Below are positions 35,155-45,656 of a stretch of 64,000 nt of DNA, one piece after another. Where the stretch lies: positions 62,001 to 126,000 of the forward strand of contig MDLF01000074.1 in assembly GCA_001730095.1 (NCBI GenBank). The letters are read 5' to 3'. Both the position numbers and the translations under genes were made by a program. The notes beneath the pieces are model-generated. The model was not told the DNA's origin. It did not search any database and worked only from the letters and a program-made list of their open reading frames with translations. Source of the DNA: Rhodobacteraceae bacterium (ex Bugula neritina AB1). Its GTDB lineage: Bacteria; Pseudomonadota; Alphaproteobacteria; Rhodobacterales; Rhodobacteraceae. Positions within the stretch are counted from its first letter, which is position 1. The number at the start of each line of letters is the position of its first letter.

Positions 35155-36288
35155 TCAGAAGCGCTGCCCGACATAGACATAGAGCTGTGTCTTCTGTTCA
35201 TTGTTGCGGCTGATATCAATGGAGAAATCCAGCGGAAACTTCCTGGAGACCCGGTAACGCACGCCTGCACCCGCCGCACTGTGGCGACCGCCCTGCGTCA
35301 AATCGCCGAACTCCGGCCCGGTCCAGCCGCTACCGGCAAAAACCACACCGCCCCAGCGCTTGGAAAATCGCCTGCGGTATTCGGCTTGAATGGAGGCAGA
35401 GCGCGGCCCGGTGTATTGGGTGCTGTTGAACCCGCGCATATTGTCGGTGGCGCCAATCGAACACTGGTCGAAGAATGGCGTGTTACCGGAGGCGGCGCAC
35501 AGGGTTCCGCGCAGGGCCAGAACGCCCTGGCGGCCAATGGGACGGTAGCCGTCGAGAATGGTATAGGTCTTGTCATAGCGCCGACTGATCCCGCCCAGCG
35601 TATGGGATCGTGTCGCATAGGCCGTGAGACGGGTGCCTATGGTCGGGTAATCGCTGTTGTCGCGCCGGTCCCAGTCGAGGCTGAGCCCGAAGGAGCCGAT
35701 TGCCAGGTCGGCATCCGGCTGCAGCGAGGGCGGCAGCACAGCGCCGTTTGTCGAAATATCCGTCTCCAGGTAGCGCAGCACAACACCTGCGGACAGATCA
35801 GGGGTCACGCCATAGGCCACGTTTATTCGCGCCAGCGCCCCATCCTGGCTGACGGGCAGAATGCCCGCCCCGGTGTAAAGATCATAAACCGCATCCGCAC
35901 GCGCGGCGAGCGCCTTGACCTGCCAGCGGTTGCCGGGAAGGGCAAAGTTGACCATGACTGCCGCCGCCTGGCTGCCGTTGTCGGACCTGAGACCGCCCAG
36001 CCCGATCACTGATGTATTGGCATCCGGGCCAGTCTTGAACAGATAGCCCGCGCCCAGTCCCAGGCCAGAGCCGATCATCGGGCTGGAAAACGGCACCGGT
36101 GCCACCACGACCGATCCGTTGCGAAAACCATAGCTTTCGGTTTTCTGCACCGTCTCGATGTGGCCAAGGTGCCGTTCCGTCTGTTCTGGGCCCGCTGTTT
36201 TACCGACCGTGGCCAGACTTGCCAGCATTGTCGCCAGGGCAGCACAGCCCGCAGCGCGCCGCACCGAACTACGTCTTTGGCGTGGCAC
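35155..36288 (-). CDS. Outer-membrane surface-antigen (Omp85/D15-like) protein
   Basis: A 377-residue protein with an N-terminal signal (basic start, hydrophobic AAGCAALATMLASLATV). A beta-barrel follows, with alternating aromatic/hydrophobic strands and the bacterial surface antigen motifs GLSLDWDRRDNSDYPTIGTR and NMRGFNSTQY. It ends in a terminal Phe (YVGQRF), as outer-membrane proteins do. It lacks POTRA domains, so it is a barrel-only member. The GTG start at 36288 lies 20 bases inside the end of the upstream MscS gene, implying co-translation. Confidence 0.8.
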   Translation of the reverse strand: MPRQRRSSVRRAAGCAALATMLASLATVGKTAGPEQTERHLGHIETVQKTESYGFRNGSVVVAPVPFSSPMIGSGLGLGAGYLFKTGPDANTSVIGLGGLRSDNGSQAAAVMVNFALPGNRWQVKALAARADAVYDLYTGAGILPVSQDGALARINVAYGVTPDLSAGVVLRYLETDISTNGAVLPPSLQPDADLAIGSFGLSLDWDRRDNSDYPTIGTRLTAYATRSHTLGGISRRYDKTYTILDGYRPIGRQGVLALRGTLCAASGNTPFFDQCSIGATDNMRGFNSTQYTGPRSASIQAEYRRRFSKRWGGVVFAGSGWTGPEFGDLTQGGRHSAAGAGVRYRVSRKFPLDFSIDISRNNEQKTQLYVYVGQRF

Positions 36289-38545
36289 CGTCTTTGCCTT
36301 CTTCAGACGTCTGCTGCTGTGCGGCAGCGCCTGCCGCGGCAGCCACAGCGGCCTTTTCGCCCCTGTTCATCTGGTCTGCATCCTCCAGTCCGGGAATAGC
36401 CACCCGGACCTCGCGGCGGGCAAAATCGATGCAGTTTTCAGCAAAGGCTGCCTTTACACGGTTGTAGATCTCCTTGCGGATGGTGAACTGGGTGCCCGGC
36501 TTGGCCATGAACTTGCCTCGCATGATCATGCCAACGTCATCAAAGTCAAAAACACCCTGGCTTTTGAACGGCTGCAGGAAATCATCCTTGTACAATTCAT
36601 CCTCCAGCATCGAGGCGCCGATTTTCTTGAAGATCTTCTTGACCTTGTTCGGGTCGGTATCAAATGGCACCGTGAAACGCAGTTTCATGATTACCCAGTC
36701 ACGGCTGTAATTGGTCAGCTTGGGGATCTCGCCATAAGGAATGGTGTTGATCGGCCCGCGGTGGTGGCGCAGCTGCATGGAGCGGATCGAGATCTTCTCA
36801 ACCGCGCCACGGGTGCCTTCGACCTCGACATATTCGCCGACGCGGAAGGCATCATCGACCAGGAAGAAAATGCCGGAAACCACATCCGACACCAGCTTTT
36901 GTGCGCCAAAGCCGATGGCAAGCCCCAGAATCCCGGCCCCCGCCAGAAGCGGTGTAATGTCGATGCCCAGCGCGCCGACGGCCAGCAGGCCGAAAATCAC
37001 CGCAATGGCGATCTGGGCGGTTACCAGCAACAGCGGCAGCACGGTTGCCAGCCGCGACCCGCCAGCGCCGCCACCTTCGCTGCCAGCCTCGGCCTCCTCG
37101 CCAGAGGTCTGCTCCCTGGCCAGCCGCCGGTTTATCCAGAGCGACACGCCTTCGTAGATCACATAGCCGACCGCGATGGTCATCAGGCAGCCGATCAGGT
37201 TTCCTGCAATGCCTTCAGCGCCGGAGGCAATGGCCATAAGGTCGACGTCCCAGGCATTTGAGATGATCACCAGCACGATGCCTGCCACCAGAACCCGGCC
37301 GATCCGGATGTAGCTGCGCTTGGTCGAGACATAGGCTGCCTCGGCCAGGTCTCCTTCGCCGGACATCGGCGGCACCAGATGCTTGACCAGCCCGCGGATG
37401 GCCGTATCCAGCGCCGGGGCGGCCAGAAGCCAGAACATGGTAATGTAATGCGCCCCGTAGATCAGCTGTGCCACCTTGCCCAGCCCGACCATTGTTCCAA
37501 CCACCACCCATGTCAGCGCGGCCACAGCCATCGCGAAATAGGGATAGTAATGGGCCGCGAGATTGTCATATCGCGTGCGGTCAGGGTCGGTCCCGCGCAT
37601 CATGTCGGACAGGCCTTCGCGCGCGGTCCAGGCAATCCAGATGATGTAGACATAGACCAGGCTGTCCAGCCAATAGGCCAGCCGGATGGATTCCGGCGCA
37701 ACCCCATTGGCGGCGTTGAAACGGACGGAGAAAATTGCCAGCCCAGCCAGAAAGACCAGACCAATGGTGTGCAAATAGAGAAAGTCGGCCCATCGGTCGC
37801 TGGCATTCACCAGCCGCCTGTCGGGCCGTTCCGGCGCCATGATAAAGCGGGACACCGCAGCTCCCACCCGTGGCAGCCAGATCAGATAGGTGACCATCGG
37901 CGCCGCAAACAGCAGCATTTGTGCGTCCAGCAGCGTCCGGCCTACAGCACGGATCACCACGTAAAACACCACCAGGCCGATCATCTCGCGCAGGAAACGG
38001 CGGCCCAGAAAGCTGAGCGCGCCCGCCAGCGTGTCGGCAGACCCGCTGATCATGTCCAGATTGCGCCAGCGGGCGATCAGTTTGCGCACGGCAATTTCCG
38101 CCGCCAGACCAATCGCAAGGGTCAGGGCAATAAGTCCCAGCATCGTCAGCACGCCGCCCGGGCCGCCGTGTTTGTGAACAAAATTTCCGATCGCGCGGGC
38201 CTGACCTTCCGGCAGCACCGGCAGCTTGCGCACCGCATCGGTCACCGGCAGCGTGAAGGCGGTCCACAACTGCACAACACGCCCGGTCAGAGTGGGCGGT
38301 GGTGCAGCTTCCTCCTGCCGGGCCGCAACTGCGTCCAGCCGTTCCAGCAGCAGGGCTCTGACCTGATCGTCAGACATCCGGGCAACCATCTCATGAATGG
38401 CGTCCTCGGTCAGGGGATCGGGCAGGGCGGGGGCAGAGGCGGGGGCTGTTTGCGCCATCACCGGCGGTGTTCCGGCAATTCCCAGCGCAAGAACTGTGAA
38501 AAACACGGTCAAAACGCGGGCATAGTGCTGAAAAACAAACTTCAA
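36269..38545 (-). CDS. Large MscS-family mechanosensitive channel
   Basis: A 758-residue inner-membrane channel with a signal peptide (residues 1-30, ending VMAQT). A periplasmic N-terminal region comes next, then several membrane helices (about 130-520), and the MscS pore and beta domain from about residue 520 (LLAGAGILGLAIGFGAQKLV, then VGEYVEVEGTRGAVEKI). The start is TTG at 38545, with AGGAGG five bases before it. It is longer than MscS and closer in layout to MscK/YbiO-type channels. The C-terminus is Ala/Glu-rich. It overlaps the outer-membrane barrel gene by 20 bp. Confidence 0.9.
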   Translation of the reverse strand: MKFVFQHYARVLTVFFTVLALGIAGTPPVMAQTAPASAPALPDPLTEDAIHEMVARMSDDQVRALLLERLDAVAARQEEAAPPPTLTGRVVQLWTAFTLPVTDAVRKLPVLPEGQARAIGNFVHKHGGPGGVLTMLGLIALTLAIGLAAEIAVRKLIARWRNLDMISGSADTLAGALSFLGRRFLREMIGLVVFYVVIRAVGRTLLDAQMLLFAAPMVTYLIWLPRVGAAVSRFIMAPERPDRRLVNASDRWADFLYLHTIGLVFLAGLAIFSVRFNAANGVAPESIRLAYWLDSLVYVYIIWIAWTAREGLSDMMRGTDPDRTRYDNLAAHYYPYFAMAVAALTWVVVGTMVGLGKVAQLIYGAHYITMFWLLAAPALDTAIRGLVKHLVPPMSGEGDLAEAAYVSTKRSYIRIGRVLVAGIVLVIISNAWDVDLMAIASGAEGIAGNLIGCLMTIAVGYVIYEGVSLWINRRLAREQTSGEEAEAGSEGGGAGGSRLATVLPLLLVTAQIAIAVIFGLLAVGALGIDITPLLAGAGILGLAIGFGAQKLVSDVVSGIFFLVDDAFRVGEYVEVEGTRGAVEKISIRSMQLRHHRGPINTIPYGEIPKLTNYSRDWVIMKLRFTVPFDTDPNKVKKIFKKIGASMLEDELYKDDFLQPFKSQGVFDFDDVGMIMRGKFMAKPGTQFTIRKEIYNRVKAAFAENCIDFARREVRVAIPGLEDADQMNRGEKAAVAAAAGAAAQQQTSEEGKDGATPKT

Positions 38546-38680
38546 CGAAACCTCCTGTGTCAGGAAACCGGACTGGGTACGGGTATCGATCGGCCCAGTT
38601 GAACCGATGAGTTGTATTCAGGTCAAAGAAAAAAGAGAGTTTCTGACAGTGCGTTACTGGGTCGCCAGCAGCCGTGTAGC

Positions 38681-38817
38681 CAAAAAAAAGGCCGAGCACT
38701 AAGCTCGGCCGAAGTCCAACAGGGAGGTATGAAGGGGGGCGAAGCCGCCGCCTTCATGAGATTTCATTTAGGGCCGCAAGCCCGTTCCTTCAAGGGGAGA
38801 TACGCCATTTCGGCGTC
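38681..38817 (-). ncRNA. Candidate AbcR-like small RNA downstream of a LsrB/VtlR-like gene
   Basis: Non-coding DNA that folds, read leftward, into four hairpins. These are ACGCC/GGCGT (38816-38802), GGGC/GCCC (38783-38771), GAAGG-x-GGCG/CGCC-x-CCTTC (38755-38731), and the terminator GGCCGAGC/GCTCGGCC (38710-38690) followed by eight T. Two unpaired pyrimidine stretches, CTCCCC (38799-38794) and CCTCCC (38727-38722), are complementary to ribosome-binding sites, as in AbcR/alpha-r15 sRNAs. A LysR-type palindrome lies just upstream at 38824. There is no long reading frame; a 25-codon frame starting at the palindrome has no good ribosome site. It could instead be the 3' end of the LysR mRNA. Confidence 0.5.
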
Positions 38818-38823
38818 AATGCT

Positions 38824-38844
38824 GCTATGCAGTTTTTGCATAGC
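38824..38844. promoter_or_regulatory. LysR-type palindrome upstream of the candidate sRNA
   Basis: GCTATGCA and TGCATAGC form perfect 8-bp arms around 5 bases, containing the T-N11-A pattern of LysR binding sites. It lies 7 bp before the first hairpin of the candidate RNA and 90 bp after the LysR gene's stop. Confidence 0.55.
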
Positions 38845-38933
38845 TGGAGCGCAGCCAGACGGATATTTCGTCCGTATTTCCTGAACCCGCGGCAGAGCGG
38901 CTGGGTTTTAAGCACAGCCCTGATACAGCGGGA

Positions 38934-39839
38934 TCAGAGCTTGCCCAGCTCCTTCATGTGTTTGCGGTGCGCCATGATCTCGCTTTGCACGAAATCACGG
39001 AAGGCGCCGACGCGCTGGGAATGCCGCAGCTCCTCCGGGTAGGCTAGGTAGACCGGAACCTCATTCTGATACTCATCCGGCAGCACCTCAACCAGTTCCG
39101 GGAATTCTTCTGTCACATAGTCCGGCAGAATACCCACGCCCAGATCATGCAGAACCCCCTGCATAACACCAAAGTAATTGTTGACCGTCAGCAGCGACCC
39201 GGGATTCTGCGCCATCAGATTTTTACCAAGCACGGCAGCAGATCCCACCTGCGCAGACCGCTGGTTCTGGCAGATCAGCCGGTGGTTGGCGATATCGGCG
39301 AAGGTTTCCAGGTTGCCCTGTGCCTCCAGATAGGCCGGCGTCGCATAAAGCCCCATCCGCACCGTCATCAGCCGCTTGCGCACCAGATCTGCCTGGCTGG
39401 GTTCCTTCATGCGGATTGCCACATCGGCTTCGCGCATCGGCAGGTCCAGCACCCGTTCTTCCAGCATCAGGTCGATCTTGAGGTTCGGGTATTGCTCATA
39501 CAGTTTGGTCAGACGCGGTGCCAGCCACAGGGTCCCGAACCCAACCGTGGTGGTCACCCGCAGCTCGCCGAACACTTCTTCCTCGCTGTCGCGGATGCGG
39601 GCAGAGGCCGCCTCAAGCCGGGCTGACATGGATTGTGTGGCGTCGAACAGCAGCTCACCCTGCTCTGTGAGAATCAGTCCGCGCGCATGGCGGTGGAAAA
39701 GCGTCGCATTCAGGCTTTCCTCCAGTGCCCGAATCTGGCGGCTGACCGCTGATTGCGACAGATTCAGCTTGTCGCCCGCATGGGTCAAGCTGCCCGCATC
39801 GGCCACCGCGTGAAATATTCTAAGCTTATCCCAATCCAT
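38934..39839 (-). CDS. LysR regulator, LsrB/VtlR-like
   Basis: A 301-residue LysR protein. The N-terminus MDWDKLRIFHAVADAGSLTH and the following LNLSQSAVSRQIRALEE and LFHRHARGLILTEQGELLFD closely follow the LsrB/VtlR family of Alphaproteobacteria as I remember it. Members control small RNAs of the AbcR type, small DUF1127 proteins, stress and surface traits. The effector domain (residues 90-295) is complete. It is divergent from ior. The rhizobial neighbour trxB is absent. The candidate sRNA with a LysR-type palindrome lies immediately downstream. Confidence 0.85.
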   Translation of the reverse strand: MDWDKLRIFHAVADAGSLTHAGDKLNLSQSAVSRQIRALEESLNATLFHRHARGLILTEQGELLFDATQSMSARLEAASARIRDSEEEVFGELRVTTTVGFGTLWLAPRLTKLYEQYPNLKIDLMLEERVLDLPMREADVAIRMKEPSQADLVRKRLMTVRMGLYATPAYLEAQGNLETFADIANHRLICQNQRSAQVGSAAVLGKNLMAQNPGSLLTVNNYFGVMQGVLHDLGVGILPDYVTEEFPELVEVLPDEYQNEVPVYLAYPEELRHSQRVGAFRDFVQSEIMAHRKHMKELGKL

Positions 39840-39941
39840 ATGCGTTACTTTCTATCCGTTCGGCGCCGACAGTATGAAATCTTAGTTATGTATCAGTTTT
39901 TACGGCGCAAGCGAGTAAAAAACAAAATTATCCAGCTATTC

Positions 39942-39960
39942 AGGTCAGCAATTATGACCT
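39942..39960. promoter_or_regulatory. Inverted repeat between the LysR gene and ior
   Basis: AGGTCA-N7-TGACCT, a perfect 6-bp inverted repeat in an AT-rich divergent promoter region, 49 bp before the ior start. The binding protein is unknown; it is not a clear LysR T-N11-A site. Confidence 0.45.
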
Positions 39961-40008
39961 ATTGTTAGGGCGAGAAAGTGCAAGCTAATCCCGGTTGAGG
40001 AGGCCATG

Positions 40009-43000
40009 ATGAGCACGCCGAAAATCACGCTGAATGACAAATACGACCTGTCCAAGTCCCCGGTGCTTTTGAACGGGACACAGGCCTTGGTGCGCCTGAT
40101 GCTGATGCAGAAACACCGTGACACGGCGGCGGGGCTGAACACTGCCGGGCTGGTCACTGGCTATCGCGGCTCGCCCTTGGGGGCAGTGGATCTGCAGATG
40201 TCGCGCGCCGAAAAGCAGCTGAAAGAGGCCGACGTCACCTTTCAATACGGTCTGAACGAGGATCTCGCGGTCACCGCGCTGTGGGGGGCGCAGCAGGCCG
40301 AACTGCGCGGCGAAGGCAAATACGACGGTGTCTTTGGCCTGTGGTACGGCAAGGGGCCGGGCGTGGACCGCTCTGGCGATGCGATCCGTCACGCCAATAT
40401 GGCAGGCACGTCCAAACATGGCGGTGTGCTGCTGGCGATGGGTGACGACCACACTGGCGAAAGCTCGACCGTGCTGCACCAGTCGGAATGGTCGCTGCTG
40501 GATTGCTACCTGCCCATCGTCAGCCCGGCCGGCGTGCAGGAAATTCTGGACTACGGCATCTATGGCTATGCGCTCAGCCGGTTCTCGGGGCTCTGGACCG
40601 GGCTCAAGACCATGAAAGACACCATCGAGGTGACGTCGGTTGTCGATGCCCGCCCGGACCGGATGGACATCGTTACGCCGGAAATTGACATGCCGGCGGA
40701 CGGGCTCAACATCCGGCTGGACGACGACCGGTTCCGGCAGGAAAACCGCATCATCGACTACAAACGCTTTGCGGCAGAGGCCTTCAGCCACGCCAACAAG
40801 ATGGACAGGCGCATGTGGGGCAAACCCGGCGCCAAGATCGGCCTTGTGGCTGCGGGCAAGAACTGGCTCGACCTTGTTCATGCGCTGAAGCTGTTGAACA
40901 TCGACGAAAACATGGCTGAACGGCTTGGCATCACCACCTACAAGGTGGGGCAGACCTTCCCGATGGACATGAAAGGCTTCCATGACTGGGCCGAAGGGCT
41001 GGACCTGATCGTCGTGGTCGAGGAAAAACGCAAGCTGATCGAAATCCAGATCAAGGAAGCGATTTTTGACGATCGCCGCGGCCGCCGGGTTTATGGCTGG
41101 TACAAGGGTGGTGCCGGCGGCATGCACCGCGAGGAGCTGTTCCCGACAAAATATGCCCTCGACCCGATCATGATTGCCGAGAAACTGGGCGGCATCCTGA
41201 TTGAGGAAGGGCGCGAGACAGAGGCGATCAAGGCGGGCCTGGAAGGCCTGGCAGAGGCGCGCCGCGCTGACAACGCCGACGAAATCGCCAGCAGGCTGCC
41301 CTACTTCTGCTCTGGCTGCCCGCATAATTCCTCTACTCGCCTGCCGGACGGGTCGCGCGCCTATGCCGGCATCGGCTGCCATTTCATGGTGCAGTGGATG
41401 GACCGCGAGACGGTGGGCTTTACCCATATGGGCGGCGAAGGGGCGAACTGGATCGGCGAGGCGCCGTTCTCCACCCGCAAACATGTGTTCCAGAACCTGG
41501 GCGACGGTACCTATAACCATTCCGGTGTGCAGGCGATCCGGGCAGCCCTCGCTGAAGGCACCAATATCACCTACAAGATCCTTTTCAATGACGCGGTGGC
41601 GATGACCGGCGGCCAGCAGGCCGAGGGCGGGCTGACCGCCCACCGGATCGCCCATGAATTGAAGGCGATGGGGGTGGCGACCATGGCCGTGGTCTATGAC
41701 GAAAAGGAAGACGTGGACGCCGCGCAGTTCCCGGCCGGCATGCGAATGCATGAGCGCGCCGAGCTGATGACGGTCCAGCGCGCGTTCGAACAGGTCGAAG
41801 GCGTCTCTGCCATCATCTACATCCAGACCTGCGCCGCCGAAAAACGCCGTCGCCGCAAACGGGGCCTGTTCCCGGACCCGGATCAACGGGTGTTCATAAA
41901 TACCGACGTCTGCGAAGGCTGCGGCGATTGCGGGGTGCAGTCGAACTGTGTTTCCATCGTGCCCAAGGACACCGAATTGGGCCGCAAGCGCGCCATCGAT
42001 CAATCGTCATGCAACAAGGATTTCTCCTGCCTGAACGGATTTTGCCCGTCTTTCGTGACCGTCCAAGGCGCCAAGATCCGCAAGGAAGCAACCGCCGACA
42101 TCGACCTGCCGCATCTGCCGATGCCGGAGCTGCCGGCCATCGACGGCACACATAATGTGGTGATCACCGGCGTCGGCGGCACCGGTGTGGTGACCATCGG
42201 CGCGGTGCTGGCGCAAGCTGCCCAGATTGACGGCAAGGGTGCCGGGCTGATGGAAATGGCGGGCCTCGCCCAAAAGGGCGGCGCGGTGCATATTCATTGC
42301 CGGATCGCCAATGCCCCCGAGGACATCTCGGCAATCCGCGTCGCCACCGGCGAGGCGCATGCGCTGATCGGCGGCGACCTGGTGGTCAGTGCCGGCGCCA
42401 AGACGCTGGGCCTGACCACCACTGGCAAAACCGGGGCGGTTGTGAACAGCCATGAAATCATCACCGGTGAATTCACCAAAAACACCGAATTCAAGGTGCC
42501 GGTGGACCGTCTGGAGGTGGCCTTGCAGGCGCGGTTGCGCGAGCGTTTGAACCTGTTTGATGCATCAGAACTGGCCCGCGCCGCCATGGGCGACTCGATC
42601 TTCTCAAACATGATGGTATTCGGCGGAGCCTGGCAGATGGGGCTGGTGCCTGTCAGCTTTGAAGCGATCGAACAGGCGATCGAGATGAACGGCGCTGCGG
42701 TGGAACGCAACAAACGTGCCTTCGACATTGGCCGCTGGGCGGTGCTGCATCCGCAGGAAGCTGCCAAGCTGACTGCGCCCGAGGTTTCCAACAGTCCCAA
42801 AACGCTGGAAGAGAAAATTGCCTTCCGCAAGGATCATCTGATTGCCTATCAGGGCAAGGGGCTGGCGAAACGCTATGGCAGGCTTCTGGACAGCATCAGC
42901 GACCCCATACTGAAAGAGGCGGTTGCAAAGGGCTATCACAAGCTTCTGGCCTATAAGGACGAATACGAGGTTGCCCGTTTGCTTCTTGGCAGCCGCGCCA

Positions 43001-43428
43001 AGGCGGAAGCGGAGTTCGAGGGCGATCTGACGCTGTCCTATCATTTGGCGCCGCCGATGCTGGGCGGCACCGATCCGGATGGCCGCCCGAAAAAGCGCAA
43101 ATTCAGCGCCAGAATGGAGCGTGGCTTTCGCCTGCTGGCCAGGCTGAAATTCCTGCGCGCAACGCCGCTTGACGTCTTTGGCTATACAGCAGAGCGCAAG
43201 ATGGAACGCGCCCTGATCAAGCAGTTTGAGCGCGACATGAAAGAATGGCTGCCCAAGGCAGCACCTGAGATCATGGAGCAGCTGGCAGCACTGGCCGAAC
43301 TGCCGCTGCAAATCCGCGGCTTTGGTCCGGTCAAACAGGCAAACGAGCAAAAGGCCGCCAAACGCCGCGAAGAACTGCTGGCTGCCCTGCGTCAGGGGGC
43401 TGTGCCGCTCAAGCAGGCGGCGGAGTAA
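40009..43428 (+). CDS. ior: Fused indolepyruvate:ferredoxin oxidoreductase
   Basis: A protein of 1139 residues fusing the alpha (IorA-like, thiamine-diphosphate) and gamma (IorB-like) parts of an aryl-2-oxoacid oxidoreductase. It converts aryl pyruvates such as phenylpyruvate and indolepyruvate to aryl-acetyl-CoA. Visible are [14 protein letters not shown] near the N-terminus and [18 protein letters not shown] Cys-rich cluster follows with [13 protein letters not shown] and [12 protein letters not shown] for Fe-S centres, and then the gamma domain [26 protein letters not shown] is five bases before the second of two adjacent ATG codons. In Phaeobacter such an enzyme feeds phenylacetyl-CoA metabolism. 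Confidence 0.94.
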   Translation: MSTPKITLNDKYDLSKSPVLLNGTQALVRLMLMQKHRDTAAGLNTAGLVTGYRGSPLGAVDLQMSRAEKQLKEADVTFQYGLNEDLAVTALWGAQQAELRGEGKYDGVFGLWYGKGPGVDRSGDAIRHANMAGTSKHGGVLLAMGDDHTGESSTVLHQSEWSLLDCYLPIVSPAGVQEILDYGIYGYALSRFSGLWTGLKTMKDTIEVTSVVDARPDRMDIVTPEIDMPADGLNIRLDDDRFRQENRIIDYKRFAAEAFSHANKMDRRMWGKPGAKIGLVAAGKNWLDLVHALKLLNIDENMAERLGITTYKVGQTFPMDMKGFHDWAEGLDLIVVVEEKRKLIEIQIKEAIFDDRRGRRVYGWYKGGAGGMHREELFPTKYALDPIMIAEKLGGILIEEGRETEAIKAGLEGLAEARRADNADEIASRLPYFCSGCPHNSSTRLPDGSRAYAGIGCHFMVQWMDRETVGFTHMGGEGANWIGEAPFSTRKHVFQNLGDGTYNHSGVQAIRAALAEGTNITYKILFNDAVAMTGGQQAEGGLTAHRIAHELKAMGVATMAVVYDEKEDVDAAQFPAGMRMHERAELMTVQRAFEQVEGVSAIIYIQTCAAEKRRRRKRGLFPDPDQRVFINTDVCEGCGDCGVQSNCVSIVPKDTELGRKRAIDQSSCNKDFSCLNGFCPSFVTVQGAKIRKEATADIDLPHLPMPELPAIDGTHNVVITGVGGTGVVTIGAVLAQAAQIDGKGAGLMEMAGLAQKGGAVHIHCRIANAPEDISAIRVATGEAHALIGGDLVVSAGAKTLGLTTTGKTGAVVNSHEIITGEFTKNTEFKVPVDRLEVALQARLRERLNLFDASELARAAMGDSIFSNMMVFGGAWQMGLVPVSFEAIEQAIEMNGAAVERNKRAFDIGRWAVLHPQEAAKLTAPEVSNSPKTLEEKIAFRKDHLIAYQGKGLAKRYGRLLDSISDPILKEAVAKGYHKLLAYKDEYEVARLLLGSRAKAEAEFEGDLTLSYHLAPPMLGGTDPDGRPKKRKFSARMERGFRLLARLKFLRATPLDVFGYTAERKMERALIKQFERDMKEWLPKAAPEIMEQLAALAELPLQIRGFGPVKQANEQKAAKRREELLAALRQGAVPLKQAAE

Positions 43429-43439
43429 CCGGGGCAGGC

Positions 43440-43522
43440 GGGGCGCTCCCGCCGGCTCTGATCCTTTCGAAGAAAGGCCCAGAGCCGTTGGGCCCGGCGC
43501 CGCGCTGACGCGCGGCGCCGGA
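43440..43522. repeat. Intergenic repeat family B, copy 1
   Basis: It opens GGGGCGCTCCCGCCGG and closes with GTTGGGCCCGGCGCCGCGC, then a GCGCGGCGCC complement. Between them is a variable hairpin (CGGCTCTG/CAGAGCCG). A second copy with a different central hairpin lies at 46117-46196. Confidence 0.75.
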
Positions 43523-43663
43523 CGTTGCGCCTTGCTTGCCTGTGCAAAGTTCAAAAGCAATGATGGATTTCCCGCAAAAAGCCACGTAAGAGCATTTTCA
43601 GTACTGTTCAGATCCGGCATTCCAGGGTTTGGGCGCGAAGCAGAACACCGCGGGAAAACAGAA

Positions 43664-44473
43664 ATGGCTGTTGGCATCTTTGATTCAGGCCTGGGCGGGC
43701 TGACCGTTCTGGACGCGGCGCAAAGGCGCCTGCCGGATGTGGATTTTCTTTACTACGGCGACAACGCCCGCGCGCCTTATGGTGTGCGCGATGCAGATGA
43801 TGTCTATCAGCTGACAAAATCCGCCGTTCATGACATGTGGGACAAGGGCTGCGATCTGGTGATCCTGGCCTGCAACACCGCCTCTGCCGCTGCGCTGCGG
43901 CGGATGCAGGAAGGCGGGCTGCCCCAGGGCAAGCGGGTGCTGGGTGTGTTTGTACCGCTTATTGAGGCACTGACCGAACGCCAGTGGGGTGACAATTCGC
44001 CCCCCCGCGAGGTTGAGGTGAAGCATGTGGCGCTGTTTGCCACGCCGGCCACCGTCGCCAGCCGTGCCTTTCAGCGCGAGCTTGCCTTTCGCGCCATTGG
44101 TGTGGATGTCGAGGCGCAGGCGTGCGGCGGCGTTGTCGACGCCATTGAAGACGGCGACATGATCCTGGCCGAAGCGCTGGTGCGGTCCCATGTGGATGCT
44201 CTGAAACGCAAGATGCCGCATCCGCAGGCCGCGATTCTGGGCTGCACCCATTATCCGCTAATGGAGCAGACCTTTCAGAAAGCACTTGGCCCGGATGTCC
44301 AGGTGTTCAGCCAGGGCAGCCTGGTGGCGGACAGTCTGGCCGATTACCTGACGCGCCATCCCGGCATGCACGGCGACGGCGAAGGGGGGTTCTTCACCAC
44401 CGGAGATCCCAGCCGTGTCAGTGACCGTGCGGCGCAGTTTCTCCGACGGGAAATCACCTTTCAGGCAGCCTGA
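43664..44473 (+). CDS. murI: Glutamate racemase
   Basis: A 269-residue cofactor-independent racemase making D-glutamate for peptidoglycan. The family start [13 protein letters not shown] is at residues 4-16. The two catalytic Cys are C70 (LACNTASAA) and C194 (ILGCTHYPL), and [11 protein letters not shown] is the conserved Asp/Tyr loop. The ATG at 43664 is the only start consistent with the family's N-terminus. It stands alone between ior and argC. Confidence 0.95.
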   Translation: MAVGIFDSGLGGLTVLDAAQRRLPDVDFLYYGDNARAPYGVRDADDVYQLTKSAVHDMWDKGCDLVILACNTASAAALRRMQEGGLPQGKRVLGVFVPLIEALTERQWGDNSPPREVEVKHVALFATPATVASRAFQRELAFRAIGVDVEAQACGGVVDAIEDGDMILAEALVRSHVDALKRKMPHPQAAILGCTHYPLMEQTFQKALGPDVQVFSQGSLVADSLADYLTRHPGMHGDGEGGFFTTGDPSRVSDRAAQFLRREITFQAA

Positions 44474-44587
44474 GCGCAAAGGACCCGGAACCTTGTTCCA
44501 GGTCAAAGCGCTGCGGCGCATGTTCCCATAGTTCTCTCCGCAGATGGCTGCGGAACCGGCATATCACATCGAAAGACGAGGTCTGAC

Positions 44588-45616
44588 ATGACCCACAAAG
44601 TGGCTATCCTTGGTGCTTCCGGCTATACCGGCGCCGAACTGGTGCGGCTGATTGCCCAGCACCCGAATATCGACATTGCGGCCCTGTCCGCCGACCGCAA
44701 GGCCGGCATGACCATGGCCCAGGTGTTCCCGCATCTGCGCCATATGGAGCTGCCGGTGCTGTGCAAAATCGACGAGATCGATTTTGCCGGTATCGACCTG
44801 TGCTTCTGCGCGCTGCCGCATAAGACCAGTCAGGAAGTGATCGCAGCACTTCCCAAGAACCTGAAGGTGGTTGACCTATCCGCCGATTTCCGGCTGCGCG
44901 ACCCGGCGGAATATGAAAAATGGTACGGCAATCCGCACAGCGCTTTGGCGCAGCAGGAAGAGGCGGTCTACGGGCTGACCGAATTCTACCGGGATGAGAT
45001 CACATCCGCACGGCTGGTTGCCGGCACCGGCTGCAATGCCGCCACCGGCCAGTTCGCTTTGCGGCCGCTGATTGCGGCGGGTGTGATTGATCTGGATGAC
45101 ATCATTCTGGACCTGAAATGCGCTGTCTCTGGCGCCGGCCGGTCGCTGAAGGAAAACCTGCTGCATGCAGAGCTGAGCGAAGGCTACAACGCCTATGCCA
45201 TTGGCGGCACCCACCGGCATCTGGGTGAGTTCGACCAGGAATTCAGCAAAGTCGCAGGCCGTCCGGTGAAAGTACAATTCACTCCGCATCTGCTGCCGGT
45301 GAACCGGGGCATTCTGGCAACCGTCTATGTGAAGGGCGACGCACAGGTGATCCACGAGACCTTTGCCAAAGCCTATGAGGATGAGCCCTTCATCGAACTG
45401 CTGCCGTTTGGCGAGGCGCCCAGCACCCACCATGTGCGCGGCTCCAACTTCTGCCATATCGGCGTGGCGCAGGACCGGATCGACGGCCGCGCCATTGTGA
45501 TCGCAACCCTGGATAACCTGACAAAAGGAAGCAGTGGCCAGGCCTTGCAGAACGCAAACCTGATGTTAGGTGAGAAAGAGACCGAAGGCCTGATGATGGC
45601 GCCGCTGTTCCCCTGA
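44588..45616 (+). CDS. argC: N-acetyl-gamma-glutamyl-phosphate reductase
   Basis: A 342-residue NADPH-dependent reductase of arginine synthesis. The nucleotide-binding [13 protein letters not shown] is at residues 9-21. The nucleophilic Cys is in [13 protein letters not shown] (about residue 148), and the catalytic His is in the [12 protein letters not shown] region. Length fits the long (type 1) form. GAGG lies before the ATG. The ccmE gene follows 40 bp downstream and may be co-transcribed. Confidence 0.96.
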   Translation: MTHKVAILGASGYTGAELVRLIAQHPNIDIAALSADRKAGMTMAQVFPHLRHMELPVLCKIDEIDFAGIDLCFCALPHKTSQEVIAALPKNLKVVDLSADFRLRDPAEYEKWYGNPHSALAQQEEAVYGLTEFYRDEITSARLVAGTGCNAATGQFALRPLIAAGVIDLDDIILDLKCAVSGAGRSLKENLLHAELSEGYNAYAIGGTHRHLGEFDQEFSKVAGRPVKVQFTPHLLPVNRGILATVYVKGDAQVIHETFAKAYEDEPFIELLPFGEAPSTHHVRGSNFCHIGVAQDRIDGRAIVIATLDNLTKGSSGQALQNANLMLGEKETEGLMMAPLFP

Positions 45617-45656
45617 CCGGGGCGCGGCGCTGGTTTGGGCTTGATATGAGGACACC

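Noticed and set aside
39985-42003. A 672-codon open frame on the - strand opposite ior
   Set aside because: It is a mirror frame of ior, whose Fe-S and ThDP motifs are intact.
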